Shown in pieces: positions 26,368 to 35,026 of a stretch of DNA of 53,274 nt (positions are counted from its first letter, which is position 1; every line of letters begins with the position of its first letter). The DNA comes from Niabella sp. (GTDB lineage Bacteria; Bacteroidota; Bacteroidia; Chitinophagales; Chitinophagaceae). The notes under the pieces were generated by a model that saw nothing but the letters and a program-made list of their open reading frames with translations, was not told the origin of the DNA and made no database searches. The stretch lies in assembly GCA_017744715.1 (NCBI GenBank), contig JAGIAT010000021.1:1-53274 (forward strand), in the 5' to 3' direction. A program made the translations under genes and the position numbers.

Positions 26368-26419
26368 ACGGTACTGCAAACGGCATAAAGAACATGGGTG
26401 TACTTCGTACCGTTTGCAG
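26368..26419. repeat. Overlapping inverted repeats between convergent genes
   Basis: CTGCAAACGG (26374-26383) pairs with CCGTTTGCAG (26410-26419), and ACGGTAC (26368-26374) with GTACCGT (26407-26413). The two pairings share bases and exclude each other. No T run follows, so terminator function is unsure. A perfect palindrome GGTTACCGGTAACC lies at 26454-26467. Confidence 0.4.
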
Positions 26420-26476
26420 GCTTCCGTCTGTTCTGCCTGTAATAAGCACCGGGGGTTACCGGTAACCGGATACCTC

Positions 26477-27859
26477 TTATTCCATTCCCTGGAACAGTTT
26501 CAATTTATTATACAGCGTTTTGCGGTCTATTTTCAGTAGCTCGGCCGCTTTTTTCTTATTGAAATTTACTTTTTGCAATACCGACATGATCACCTGGTAT
26601 TCTGCCCGGCCGGCCACTTCTTTTAACAGGTCCTGTTCCTGCACCGGCAGCGGATCCGGTTGCACGGTATCCAGTTCCATATTGCTGTAAGAAATAATTT
26701 CCGGTAATAAAACGTCCTCTTCAATTACATTACCGGAAGTAGTAAGCAACACAGCCCGGCGCACGGCATTGCGCAGCTCGCGGAGATTGCCCGGCCAGTC
26801 GTAGCGCTGAAAAGCCGCCATCACCGGTTCTGAAAAAGCTTCCACCTGCTTCTCGCTTTCTTCGCAGGATTTTCTCAGGAAAAATTCTGCCAGCGGCCGT
26901 ATATCTTCTTTCCGGTCCCGCAATGCCGGCAAATGAATGGCGAACTCGTTTAAGCGGTGATAAAGATCTTCCCGGAACCGGCCCTTCTGGCAGGCCATTT
27001 TCAGTTCCTCGTTAGAGGCTACAATGATCCGCACATCGGCTGCAATCTCCCTGTTACCGCCCACCCGTTTAAATTTTCGCTCCTGTATGATCCGGAGCAG
27101 GATCGCCTGGATGTCGGTAGAAAGATTGGCAATTTCATCCAGGAAAAGCGTACCGCCGTTGGCCATCTCAAAATGCCCTTCCTTATCCTGCAAGGCACCT
27201 GTAAAAGCGCCTTTTACATGACCAAAAAGCTCACTACCCGCCAGTTCCCGCGAAAGTGTGCCACAATCCAACGCCACAAAGGGTTTGCCGGCCCGCTTGC
27301 TGTTTTGATGAATGGTACGGGCAATTACTTCCTTACCGGTACCGCTTTCGCCGTATAAGATCACACTGTAATCTGTAGGTGCTACTACTTTTACCTGCTG
27401 GTACAGCATTGCAGTGGGCTTCGATCTGCCGATATAATAATCTTCTGAAAAAGCGCTGCTGCTGTGCTTTGGAGACGGTCCTTCTTCTTTGGACTGCTGC
27501 AGCGTGGTCATTTTTTTTAACAGCTCCAGCACTTCTTCCGGCACAAGGGGTTTGGGAATATAATCAAACACCCCCAGGCGGGTAACTTCAATTGCCTGGC
27601 GGATATCGGAGTAGCCCGTGATCACCAACACAGCCGCCTTGCTATTCAGCTCCTTTAATTCCTGAACCAACCGTACACCATCCATATCACCCAGGCGGTA
27701 ATCGGTAATCACAGCATCAAAATGATCCGCCTTGTATTTGGCAATTCCTTTATTGCCGGAATACGCGGTTTCTACTTCATAACCGTTTTTTAAAAGGTAA
27801 CGTGCCAGCAGCTGGCACAAATCAACATCGTCATCAATAATAAGTAGCTTAGTGGGCAT
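26477..27859 (-). CDS. Sigma-54-dependent response regulator (NtrC family)
   Basis: A 460-residue enhancer-binding activator. Receiver domain 4-118 (Asp53 in AVITDYRLGDMDG), AAA+ domain about 142-375 with Walker A GESGTGKE (170-177), the sigma-54 contact loop GAFTGA (217-222), Walker B GGTLFLDEIANLS, and a Fis-type helix-turn-helix at the end (VNFNKKKAAELLKIDRKTLYNKLK). The GAFTGA loop shows it opens sigma-54 promoters. It sits between two candidate sigma-54 promoters (22737 and 27947) and beside a receiver-only protein and a kinase. The likely kinase partner is the one at 28403-29797. Confidence 0.94.
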   Translation of the reverse strand: MPTKLLIIDDDVDLCQLLARYLLKNGYEVETAYSGNKGIAKYKADHFDAVITDYRLGDMDGVRLVQELKELNSKAAVLVITGYSDIRQAIEVTRLGVFDYIPKPLVPEEVLELLKKMTTLQQSKEEGPSPKHSSSAFSEDYYIGRSKPTAMLYQQVKVVAPTDYSVILYGESGTGKEVIARTIHQNSKRAGKPFVALDCGTLSRELAGSELFGHVKGAFTGALQDKEGHFEMANGGTLFLDEIANLSTDIQAILLRIIQERKFKRVGGNREIAADVRIIVASNEELKMACQKGRFREDLYHRLNEFAIHLPALRDRKEDIRPLAEFFLRKSCEESEKQVEAFSEPVMAAFQRYDWPGNLRELRNAVRRAVLLTTSGNVIEEDVLLPEIISYSNMELDTVQPDPLPVQEQDLLKEVAGRAEYQVIMSVLQKVNFNKKKAAELLKIDRKTLYNKLKLFQGME

Positions 27860-27946
27860 ATTCTGAGGTTTTTTTTACACATTCAATTTACAGCGCAAAT
27901 CGTGCCGACTTTTCCTTTTTAAAAAATTAATCCGGCAGACCGGATT

Positions 27947-27962
27947 TGGCAGAATAATTGCC
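27947..27962 (+). promoter_or_regulatory. Sigma-54-like promoter of the receiver-protein gene
   Basis: TGGCAGAATAATTGCC has GG (27948-27949), exactly 10 bases, then GC (27960-27961), and matches the -24/-12 consensus well (TGGCA at -24, TTGC at -12). The predicted transcript start (near 27973) is 3 bases before a GTG codon. It lies in the divergent region next to the activator gene itself. Confidence 0.5.
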
Positions 27963-27975
27963 GGTAAAAGAAAAA

Positions 27976-28428
27976 GTGGAAAGTAACTTTTTTCCATACA
28001 ATTCCGTACACCCGCCGCAAAAAAAGCCGTCACTAAAAACGCTGATCATTGATGACGAAGATGATATGTTCTATCTTCTCCGTAATATACTGAAACAACG
28101 AAATATTGACGCTGTATATGCCGGATCTATCCACGACGGGCTGAAGGTTCTGAAACAGGACCCGGGGATCTGTTTGATCTTTCTCGACAACCGGTTGCCG
28201 GACGGCCTGGGTGTTCAGCATATCCGGCAATTTAAAGCCATTGCAGATGTGAACATTGTTATGATGACGGCTTATGACACCAGCTACGACCGTAAAATGG
28301 CCATCGGCAATGGTGCAGATGATTTCATCGGCAAACCCTTTACCAAAGAAACCATTCTTACCATCATCGATCAAATGGCTTCCGGCCCCGGCTTGCCCGG
28401 CCTTACGCCAGATCCAGCGAAACAATAA
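27976..28428 (+). CDS. Receiver-domain-only response regulator
   Basis: A 150-residue protein that is almost entirely a receiver domain. Acidic pocket IIDDEDDMFYLL, phospho-acceptor Asp in CLIFLDNRLPDGLG, Thr/Ala switch in VVMMTAYDTSYD-like MMTAYDTS, and Lys in DDFIGKPFTKET. No output domain follows, so it may be an intermediate of a phosphorelay. No ATG exists upstream of the fold: a stop codon (27955-27957) precedes TTG at 27958, and the best start is GTG at 27976 because the promoter overlaps the TTG. Its end overlaps the convergent kinase gene by 26 bases. Confidence 0.8.
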   Translation: MESNFFPYNSVHPPQKKPSLKTLIIDDEDDMFYLLRNILKQRNIDAVYAGSIHDGLKVLKQDPGICLIFLDNRLPDGLGVQHIRQFKAIADVNIVMMTAYDTSYDRKMAIGNGADDFIGKPFTKETILTIIDQMASGPGLPGLTPDPAKQ

Positions 28429-29797
28429 ACACCGTACCCTTTCCTTTTTCACTCTGCACGCGGATACTTCCTTTATGGTTTAATACGATGTTTTGCGTAT
28501 TCGTAAGCCCCAATCCGTTACCCTTGCTCTTTAACGTAAAATACGGTTCAAAAAGATGCTGCACGGTGTTTTCATCCATGCCGCTGCCATTGTCCCGTAC
28601 TTCTACCACGCATTTCCCTTCTGCCTTCCGGGTAATCAGCTCCAAAATGCCATCCTCTTCCGGCATTGCCTCAATGGCATTTACAATAATATTCAGGAAG
28701 GCCAGTTTCATCCGCTCTTTATCTACCATTATATCACAAAGATCCGGCGAATAATGCTTCACCACCTGTATTTTTTGCAGCAACAGCCGGTCCTTTGCCA
28801 TCTCCAGGCTTTCATCCAGTACCTTGTTGATATCTTCCCGTTGTTTATCCAGCTGCATAAACTTTGTAGCGTTGAGCAGGTCTGCCACCATCTGGCTGAT
28901 ACGCGCCGAATTCCGCTTGATAATACTGATCAGCAATTGTCCTTCCTCATCCTGCTCCACACAGGGAATATCGCGCAGCTGCTCCGTGGCTAAGGTGATA
29001 TTGGTAAGCGGGTTGCGTACCTCATGTGCCACCACCCGCGACACGCGGCCAATGGTGGCCAGCTTTTCGATACCTTTCAGCTCATTCAGCTCCGTATTTT
29101 TATCACTTAGTTCCTTTATATTGCTTTCCAGTTCCAGCCGGTACCGGTCTGCAATCGTATTGGCCTTTTTTTTCTGCCGGTACTGGCTATTAAAGGTGAT
29201 GACGGCATACAGTACCGCAATTAACGCCATAAATAACGACAGGATGGTTACCGCCTCTGTACTGCTGTAAAAATTATTCAGTTTTGATATTCTTCCTTTC
29301 ATCAGCTGTTCTTCAAACCGGGTCATCTGTCCCATTTGCGCATAAATGCTGTCTGTCTGTGCCAGTTTTGCCGCTCCTACGGTAGAAGTGCGCAAGGTTG
29401 CCGATGTGTGCTGGTTTAGCTGAATAGCGGTGGAGAGTTCGGAAAGCCGGCGTTTGGTCATGAAATAAAGCTGGTCTTCATTGGCCGACTGCACCGGGTC
29501 TTCCTTCGTCAGCCGTTTTATTTCCTGATGTAATTTTTCCAGGTTCGACCGGGCCGCATAAAAACCATCCAGGAATGCAGGTTGTTTATTGATGATATAC
29601 CCCCGTACATTCGATTCCGCTTCGCCCATGGCCATTTTAATATCGCCCATCTTATTGATCAGCGTGTAATTGCTCACGATCCAGTTCTTCTCTTTCTGAA
29701 GCCTGCGGTTCGTTGAAAAGATCAGGATATAGGATACCAGGAGCAGCAGGGACGATAACGCATATCCAAACCTTATTTTGTTCAGGGATAAAATCAT
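28403..29797 (-). CDS. CHASE3-type membrane histidine kinase
   Basis: A 464-residue kinase with two membrane spans (about 11-29 and 182-202). Between them lies a helical CHASE3-like sensor (MGDIKMAMGEAESNVRGYII). A coiled coil leads to the HisKA helix with His258 (VVAHEVRNPLTNITLATEQL); the HATPase domain has NIIVNAIEAMPEE (N box), VRDNGSGMDENTV (G1) and SKGNGLGLTNTQNI (G2). This kinase class usually pairs with NtrC-type regulators, and one lies close by on the same strand, with a receiver-only gene between them. Its signal, seen outside the inner membrane, is unknown. Confidence 0.92.
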   Translation of the reverse strand: MILSLNKIRFGYALSSLLLLVSYILIFSTNRRLQKEKNWIVSNYTLINKMGDIKMAMGEAESNVRGYIINKQPAFLDGFYAARSNLEKLHQEIKRLTKEDPVQSANEDQLYFMTKRRLSELSTAIQLNQHTSATLRTSTVGAAKLAQTDSIYAQMGQMTRFEEQLMKGRISKLNNFYSSTEAVTILSLFMALIAVLYAVITFNSQYRQKKKANTIADRYRLELESNIKELSDKNTELNELKGIEKLATIGRVSRVVAHEVRNPLTNITLATEQLRDIPCVEQDEEGQLLISIIKRNSARISQMVADLLNATKFMQLDKQREDINKVLDESLEMAKDRLLLQKIQVVKHYSPDLCDIMVDKERMKLAFLNIIVNAIEAMPEEDGILELITRKAEGKCVVEVRDNGSGMDENTVQHLFEPYFTLKSKGNGLGLTNTQNIVLNHKGSIRVQSEKGKGTVFIVSLDLA

Positions 29798-30251
29798 ATT
29801 GAAAAATTAATATACAAGGACCGGATAAATAAAAGCCTTACAAAAAGATAAAAACAAAACCGGGGAAAAGCAACGAGCACCCATTACTTTGATGTTTTAC
29901 AAAGTGCCCTCAACCAACTCCTACAGGGCTTACATAGAAAATTAGTAGCGTAAATATACATAACTTTTTTGAATAATGAACGATGGTGTACCTTCCTGTA
30001 ACGCAGATCCGGCGTCCGCCGTTTTGTTTCCTTACGTTGCCGGAACTGCTGATACCGGTCATCAGCGGTATGGTCCGTTGTGCAGGATCCGCTTCGAGGA
30101 AATAATTCCCCAATCTGTTGGCACCTGTTCTATTTCTTACCGGTTTTAAAAACAAACAGCCGCTTCCCGGTACCAGATCCCCGTTATTTACAGATGGCGG
30201 GTTATTTGTTGATATCACCAGTAAATGAAAAACCTGTCAAACTTTTGAGTT
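29798..30251. other. Intergenic region upstream of the sugar cluster
   Basis: No gene supported. TGGCGGGTTATTTGTT at 30195-30210 has the spacing of a sigma-54 promoter (GG-N10-GT), but with GT in place of GC at -12; its start would lie about 30 bases before the carbamoyltransferase ATG. I rate it a weak candidate. No vegetative promoter is clear. Confidence 0.35.
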
Positions 30252-31970
30252 ATGTATACACTTGGGATCAATGCCGCTTTTCACGACTCTGCGGCAAGTA
30301 TTGTAAAAGATGGAAAGCTCATCGCTGCCGCCGAAGAGGAACGGTTCACACAAATCAAACATGGTAAACGCCCCATACCCTTCTCTGCCTATGAGCTCCC
30401 CTATCATGCCATTGACTATTGCCTGCAGGCCGCGGGTATCCATATAAATGAAGTCGATCATATGGCCTATTCCTTTGACCCACGGTTGCTTCTGAACGGA
30501 TCCGCAACAAAAAACGAAATACAGTTGCCCCTTCGGTCACCGGTACAGGAATCCGGAAACGATGGCACACCCTGGGAGCCCCTGTTCCTATCCTATATCC
30601 TGAATGCACCGGCACACCTGGCAGACGGATATCCGCATCATTTGCAGGAACGTTTTTATAAGGCCCGGGTGCGGCCGGGACATTGGCATTTTATTGACCA
30701 TCATCTTGCGCATGCAGCCAGTGCCTTTTTACCCTCCCCGTTTCACGAGGCTGCCATACTTACCCTTGACGGACGGGGCGAACAGGCCACCACTACTTTT
30801 AATGTAGGCACCGGTACCGATATACAACGCATCCGGCAGGTAAATATGCCGCACTCGCTGGGCTTGCTGTACGAGCGCGTAACCCGCCATCTTGGTTTTT
30901 TACATTCCTCCGACGAATACCGGGTGATGGCCCTGGCGTCTTTTGGGAAGCCCGTATTTGTAAACGACTTCCGGGAAATGATCACCCTCAATAACGACGG
31001 CACCTATACCATCAGCCAGGAAGATTTTACGCAACGCTTTGGCCCGCCCCGGAAAAGAGGCACCGCCTTTACCAGTCATCACTTTAATATCGCCCATTCG
31101 GTACAGGTTGTATTGCAGGAAGCAGCGCTGGACTTAGCCGGCTGGTTAAAAAAGGAAACCGGACAGCAATACCTCTGCCTGGCGGGAGGTGTGGCATTGA
31201 ACTGTGTACTCAATGCCAGCATCCGGGATGCAAAGCTGTTTAAAGACATTTGGATACAACCGGCGGCCGGCGATGCCGGTACCGCATTGGGTGCTGCTTT
31301 ATGGGCAGATGCACAGTTACGGGGTGCTGAACCGGTGCGGAACTTTAAGATGGAGCATGCCTTTTGGGGCCCCGGCTATACCGATGAAGCCATCGAAAAC
31401 TTTTTGAAATGGACGAAGACCCCTTATACCAAGTTAACGGACGTTGCAAGCGAAACCGCATCCCTGCTGGCGCAGGGACGGATCATCGGGTGGTTTCAGG
31501 GGCGGATGGAATTTGGCCCGAGGGCCTTGGGTGCCCGTTCCATCCTGGCTTCTCCCATTACCCCTTCCATGCAGGACCGCCTTAATGAGCTGAAGGACCG
31601 CGAAGACTTCAGACCCGTGGCGCCCGTGGTACTGGAAGAAGCAGCCCCCGACTGGTTTGAAGCGGCCCACAGTTCTCCCTTTATGTTGTTCACCCACCAG
31701 GTACGGGAGGAGGTCCGGAACCGCATACCTGCGGTTTGTCATGTAGACGGTTCTGCAAGGATCCAGACCATCAACCGGGAACAGCATCCAAGGTATTATG
31801 AAACGCTGCGGGCCTTTCAATCACTTACCGGTGTACCCATCCTTGTGAACACCTCCTTCAATTCTTTGGGCAAACCCATTGTTTGTACACCGCGGGATGC
31901 GCTTGAATGTTTCTGGACCACCCCCTTCGATGACCTCATTATCGGCAATTGCCATGTTTCCAAATCCTGA
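30252..31970 (+). CDS. Carbamoyltransferase (NodU/TobZ family)
   Basis: A 572-residue enzyme that moves a carbamoyl group from carbamoyl phosphate (through carbamoyl-AMP) to a hydroxyl, usually of a sugar. The N-terminal Kae1-like half has YTLGINAAFHDSAASIVKDG, the metal site IDHHLAHAASAF, ILTLDGRGEQATT and CLAGGVALNCVLNASI. The C-terminal YrdC-like half has WFQGRMEFGPRALGARSILA and PILVNTSFNSLGKPIVCTP. All catalytic landmarks are present. It starts a run of three rightward genes with a GT2 and a GT9, so the acceptor is probably the glycan built by this cluster. Confidence 0.93.
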   Translation: MYTLGINAAFHDSAASIVKDGKLIAAAEEERFTQIKHGKRPIPFSAYELPYHAIDYCLQAAGIHINEVDHMAYSFDPRLLLNGSATKNEIQLPLRSPVQESGNDGTPWEPLFLSYILNAPAHLADGYPHHLQERFYKARVRPGHWHFIDHHLAHAASAFLPSPFHEAAILTLDGRGEQATTTFNVGTGTDIQRIRQVNMPHSLGLLYERVTRHLGFLHSSDEYRVMALASFGKPVFVNDFREMITLNNDGTYTISQEDFTQRFGPPRKRGTAFTSHHFNIAHSVQVVLQEAALDLAGWLKKETGQQYLCLAGGVALNCVLNASIRDAKLFKDIWIQPAAGDAGTALGAALWADAQLRGAEPVRNFKMEHAFWGPGYTDEAIENFLKWTKTPYTKLTDVASETASLLAQGRIIGWFQGRMEFGPRALGARSILASPITPSMQDRLNELKDREDFRPVAPVVLEEAAPDWFEAAHSSPFMLFTHQVREEVRNRIPAVCHVDGSARIQTINREQHPRYYETLRAFQSLTGVPILVNTSFNSLGKPIVCTPRDALECFWTTPFDDLIIGNCHVSKS

Positions 31971-32021
31971 TATGATTGTTCCTGTTTGAAAATATTGTTG
32001 ATCGATCTAAACCGCACCGTT

Positions 32022-33008
32022 ATGTATGTTCTTATTTCTGTAGTGATTCCTACCTATCGCCGGCCGCAGCTCCTGGCGCGTTGCCTGGCTGCCCTGGCCG
32101 CTCAAACGTTGAATGAAGCCTGGTTTGAGGTTATCGTTATATGCGATGGACCCGACCCGGCCACTACCTCGCTGTTGAGTGCTTTCTGGAAAACAGCGGC
32201 CATAAAAACGGAATATATCGTATTGCCCCGGAATATGGGGCCTGCAGCCGCACGTAATGCCGGCTGGATGCATGCACATGGCAAATACATTGCATTTACA
32301 GATGATGATTGCATACCCGATCCGAAATGGCTGGAAGCAATACTAAATGCCTTTGAAACCGGGAAGGGGCAGGCTTTTCATGGCAAGGTAAAAGTGCCCA
32401 TGCCCCAACGGCCTACCGATCATGAATGGAATACTCATTTGCTGGAAGACGCACAATTTATAACGGCTAATGCCGCCTGCACCAAGGCGGCACTGTTAAA
32501 GACCGGCGGGTTCGACGAACGGTTCCGGATGGCCTGGAGAGAAGACAGCGACCTGGAGTTTGCGTTGCGGGATACCGGTATCACCCCCCGGTTTCTCCCC
32601 GAAGCGCTGGTGGTACATCCCGTTCGTACACCCGGCTGGGGCATCAGCATACGGGAGCAAAAAAAAGCCCTGTACAATGCCTTGCTTTATAAAAAATACC
32701 CGCAGTACTATAAAAAGTACATCCGGCAGTTTATACCGCCGCTTTATTATGTAACCGCAGTTGCGGCGCTGGGTGCCTTCCTGTTCTTTCTTTTCAACAT
32801 CAATACGCTGGCCTATGTTTTTTTATGCGCGTGGATCATTTGCCTGGCAGTCTTTGTATGGAAACGGCTGCGGTATACCACACGTACAGCAGATCACGTG
32901 CTGGAAATGATCTGTACATCGGTATGCATTCCCTTCTCTTCTATTTACTGGAACCTGCAGGGGCGCCGGAAATTTAAAGACGTATACACACCGCAAAAGA
33001 GCGCATGA
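32022..33008 (+). CDS. Family 2 glycosyltransferase with C-terminal membrane helices
   Basis: A 328-residue GT-A enzyme. SVVIPTYRRPQLLARCL begins the nucleotide-binding fold, MGPAAARNAGWMHAHGKYIA and FTDDDCIPDPKW carry the DxD-type metal site, and FRMAWREDSDLEFALRDTG the E-D acceptor motif. Two hydrophobic helices follow the domain (VTAVAALGAFLFFLFNI and FLCAWIICLAVFVW), anchoring it to the inner membrane. The frame opens upstream with TTG, but the first ATG (32022) sits right before the fold. Fifty-one bases after the carbamoyltransferase; overlaps the next gene by 4 bases, so it is translationally coupled. Confidence 0.9.
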   Translation: MYVLISVVIPTYRRPQLLARCLAALAAQTLNEAWFEVIVICDGPDPATTSLLSAFWKTAAIKTEYIVLPRNMGPAAARNAGWMHAHGKYIAFTDDDCIPDPKWLEAILNAFETGKGQAFHGKVKVPMPQRPTDHEWNTHLLEDAQFITANAACTKAALLKTGGFDERFRMAWREDSDLEFALRDTGITPRFLPEALVVHPVRTPGWGISIREQKKALYNALLYKKYPQYYKKYIRQFIPPLYYVTAVAALGAFLFFLFNINTLAYVFLCAWIICLAVFVWKRLRYTTRTADHVLEMICTSVCIPFSSIYWNLQGRRKFKDVYTPQKSA

Positions 33009-33979
33009 ATATCGTTGTTTTCAGAGTATTAAAACTGGGAGACCTGCTTTGCACGGTTCCGGCCTTCCGGGCGCTGCGGCGGGCATTTCCGAAAGCGCAT
33101 ATAACCCTTATGGGAATGCCCTGGGCAGCGGCATTTGTAGAAAGGTATGCGGCATATATTGATGCGTTCCTCCATTTTCCCGGCTATCCTGGCTTGCCGG
33201 AGCAGCAGGTTTCCTTGCATGAAGTTCAGGCCTTCCTTACTACAGTAAAAAAAAGCAAGATCGACCTGCTCTTACAATTACAGGGGGACGGTTCCATTGT
33301 GAATGAGCTGCTGGAGCAATTTGGGGCACCGCTTCTGGCGGGATTTTGCCAGCCCGGGGATCGCCGCGCTGCAAAAAGAAATTTCCTGGTTTATCCCGCA
33401 CACCTGCACGAAATTCACCGCCACCTGGCATTGCTGCAACAGCTCTCCATACCCGCAGCGGGAGATGAACTGGAGTTTCCGCTTTGTCCAAAAGATTTTG
33501 CGGAGTTTGAAGCGGTTAAGGAACGGCTGCCCGCAACCGGCTATTTATGCATACATCCCGGCGCATCCGTACCCCAACGGCAATGGCCGCCCCGGTATTT
33601 TGCACGGCTTGCGGATCATTTTGCAGCAAAGGGATATGCGATTGTGTTAACGGGCACACCTGCGGAAAGAGCCCTTACGGCAACGGTTGCCGATATGATG
33701 CGCGCACCGGCAACGGATCTGGCCGGCGCCACTACATTGGGCAGTATGGGGGTATTGCTGAGCCGGGCAAAAGGGATGGTAACCAACTGTACGGGTGTTT
33801 CGCACCTGGCAACCGCATTAAAGCTCCGGAGTGTGGTCATCAGCATGGATGGAGAACCCCATCGCTGGGGCCCGTTGGATCATCAATTGCACCGGACGAT
33901 CGACTGGACGGTATGCAACGATTATGAAACCGTTGTCGCAGCAGCTGAACGGCTCTTTGAAGACCCCAGCAATTCCTGA
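33005..33979 (+). CDS. Family 9 glycosyltransferase (heptosyltransferase-like), rightward copy
   Basis: A 324-residue GT-B enzyme of the ADP-heptose transferase family. N-terminal VFRVLKLGDLLCTVPAFRAL matches the family opening; LCIHPGASVPQRQWPPRYFARL is the donor-binding stretch and GMVTNCTGVSHLATALKLRS the second donor loop. The start overlaps the stop of the GT2 gene (ATGA). Its 3' end overlaps the oppositely coded GT9 gene by 58 bases. A donor of ADP-heptose is likely since the cluster codes HldE and a GmhB-like phosphatase. Confidence 0.9.
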   Translation: MNIVVFRVLKLGDLLCTVPAFRALRRAFPKAHITLMGMPWAAAFVERYAAYIDAFLHFPGYPGLPEQQVSLHEVQAFLTTVKKSKIDLLLQLQGDGSIVNELLEQFGAPLLAGFCQPGDRRAAKRNFLVYPAHLHEIHRHLALLQQLSIPAAGDELEFPLCPKDFAEFEAVKERLPATGYLCIHPGASVPQRQWPPRYFARLADHFAAKGYAIVLTGTPAERALTATVADMMRAPATDLAGATTLGSMGVLLSRAKGMVTNCTGVSHLATALKLRSVVISMDGEPHRWGPLDHQLHRTIDWTVCNDYETVVAAAERLFEDPSNS

Positions 33980-35025
33980 ACAGCAGTAATTACATTTTCC
34001 GTTGATACCGGCGGTCCTTCCCAACGATAATGCCGGTGCATGAACTGCAGGATCTCATTCCTGCTGCGCTGATCTGCACCCACATCAAAAAACAGTGTGG
34101 CGGAAGGAACCATCCATGGCAAATGTTGCGGATTGGTTTTTGCATACAGCGCCACTACCGGTGTTTGAACGGCGGCCGCCACATGCAGGGGCAGCGAATT
34201 GATGCTGATTAAAAGCGCGCTCCTGCTTACCAGGTGGATGAACTCACCCAGTTGCAGTTTGCCGGCAAGTGCATAGCAGCCTGCTCCGATGCGCTGTTGC
34301 ATCTCCCGTACCTCTGCTGCATCTTCGGCACTGCCGGTAAGCAATAAAGGCATCCGCAGCTTCCGCCGCAGGGCAAGGCCCATATCCACCCAGGTATGTA
34401 CCGGCAGCTTACGGCGAAGGTCGCGCGTTCCGGGGTGTAACAAACACCAGTTTCCGTCCGGACTCAATCCTTCTTTTATAAGTTTGCGGGTTAACGAAGG
34501 GCCCGCCTCAATTGCGGGCTCCAGCTGCAATTGCAGGTCTTGAGTATATGCACCTACAGACTGTACCAGCTCCAGATCCCGCTGCACCTGGTGCTTATGC
34601 ATACAGCGAAGAGGTTCGGGGTCGGGGATCCAATGGGTTAGCAGGCGGTATGGATTTTCCCGGCAATAAGCCACCCGTATGGGAATGCCCGCCATATAGG
34701 CCAGCATGGCCGAGGGCAGCGGGTTCTGGCTGCTGACGGTAAAGATAACCGCCATATCAAACCCACCGGCGCTTAAACGCTCCGCGATCTCCGAAACAGC
34801 AGCTTCTGTTCCGCTGTGTTGCACCCAGGGAGCGTTAAAAAACAACACTTCATCCACCACCGGTATAAAGGAGGCAATGGCCCCGCCCTGCTCAGAGGTC
34901 AGCAATGTAATAGAAGCATTGAATGTTTCCTTTAATGCCCGCATGGCGGGTGTGCTCATCAGCACATCACCCATATTATCCGGGCGTATGCAGAGCACTT
35001 TCCGGATCGGTATCGGCAACCCCAT
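33922..35025 (-). CDS. Family 9 glycosyltransferase (heptosyltransferase-like), leftward copy
   Basis: A 367-residue GT-B enzyme, about 40 residues longer than the rightward copy. The opening VLCIRPDNMGDVLMSTPAMR is the canonical GT9 start, WCLLHPGTRDLRRKLPVHTW the donor site, and ALLISINSLPLHVAAAVQTP the second loop. The end (SSKSRSAAATTVS) is a low-complexity tail coded opposite the end of the rightward GT9 gene. It starts two bases after the hldE stop, so the two are one operon. The two GT9 enzymes probably add successive heptoses or different residues. Confidence 0.92.
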   Translation of the reverse strand: MGLPIPIRKVLCIRPDNMGDVLMSTPAMRALKETFNASITLLTSEQGGAIASFIPVVDEVLFFNAPWVQHSGTEAAVSEIAERLSAGGFDMAVIFTVSSQNPLPSAMLAYMAGIPIRVAYCRENPYRLLTHWIPDPEPLRCMHKHQVQRDLELVQSVGAYTQDLQLQLEPAIEAGPSLTRKLIKEGLSPDGNWCLLHPGTRDLRRKLPVHTWVDMGLALRRKLRMPLLLTGSAEDAAEVREMQQRIGAGCYALAGKLQLGEFIHLVSRSALLISINSLPLHVAAAVQTPVVALYAKTNPQHLPWMVPSATLFFDVGADQRSRNEILQFMHRHYRWEGPPVSTENVITAVQELLGSSKSRSAAATTVS

Positions 35026-35026
35026 A

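Noticed and set aside
27860..27945. A leftward sigma-54-like match (CGGCACGATTTGCG) upstream of the NtrC-type gene.
   Set aside because: The spacing is GG-N8-GC, two bases short of the required 10.
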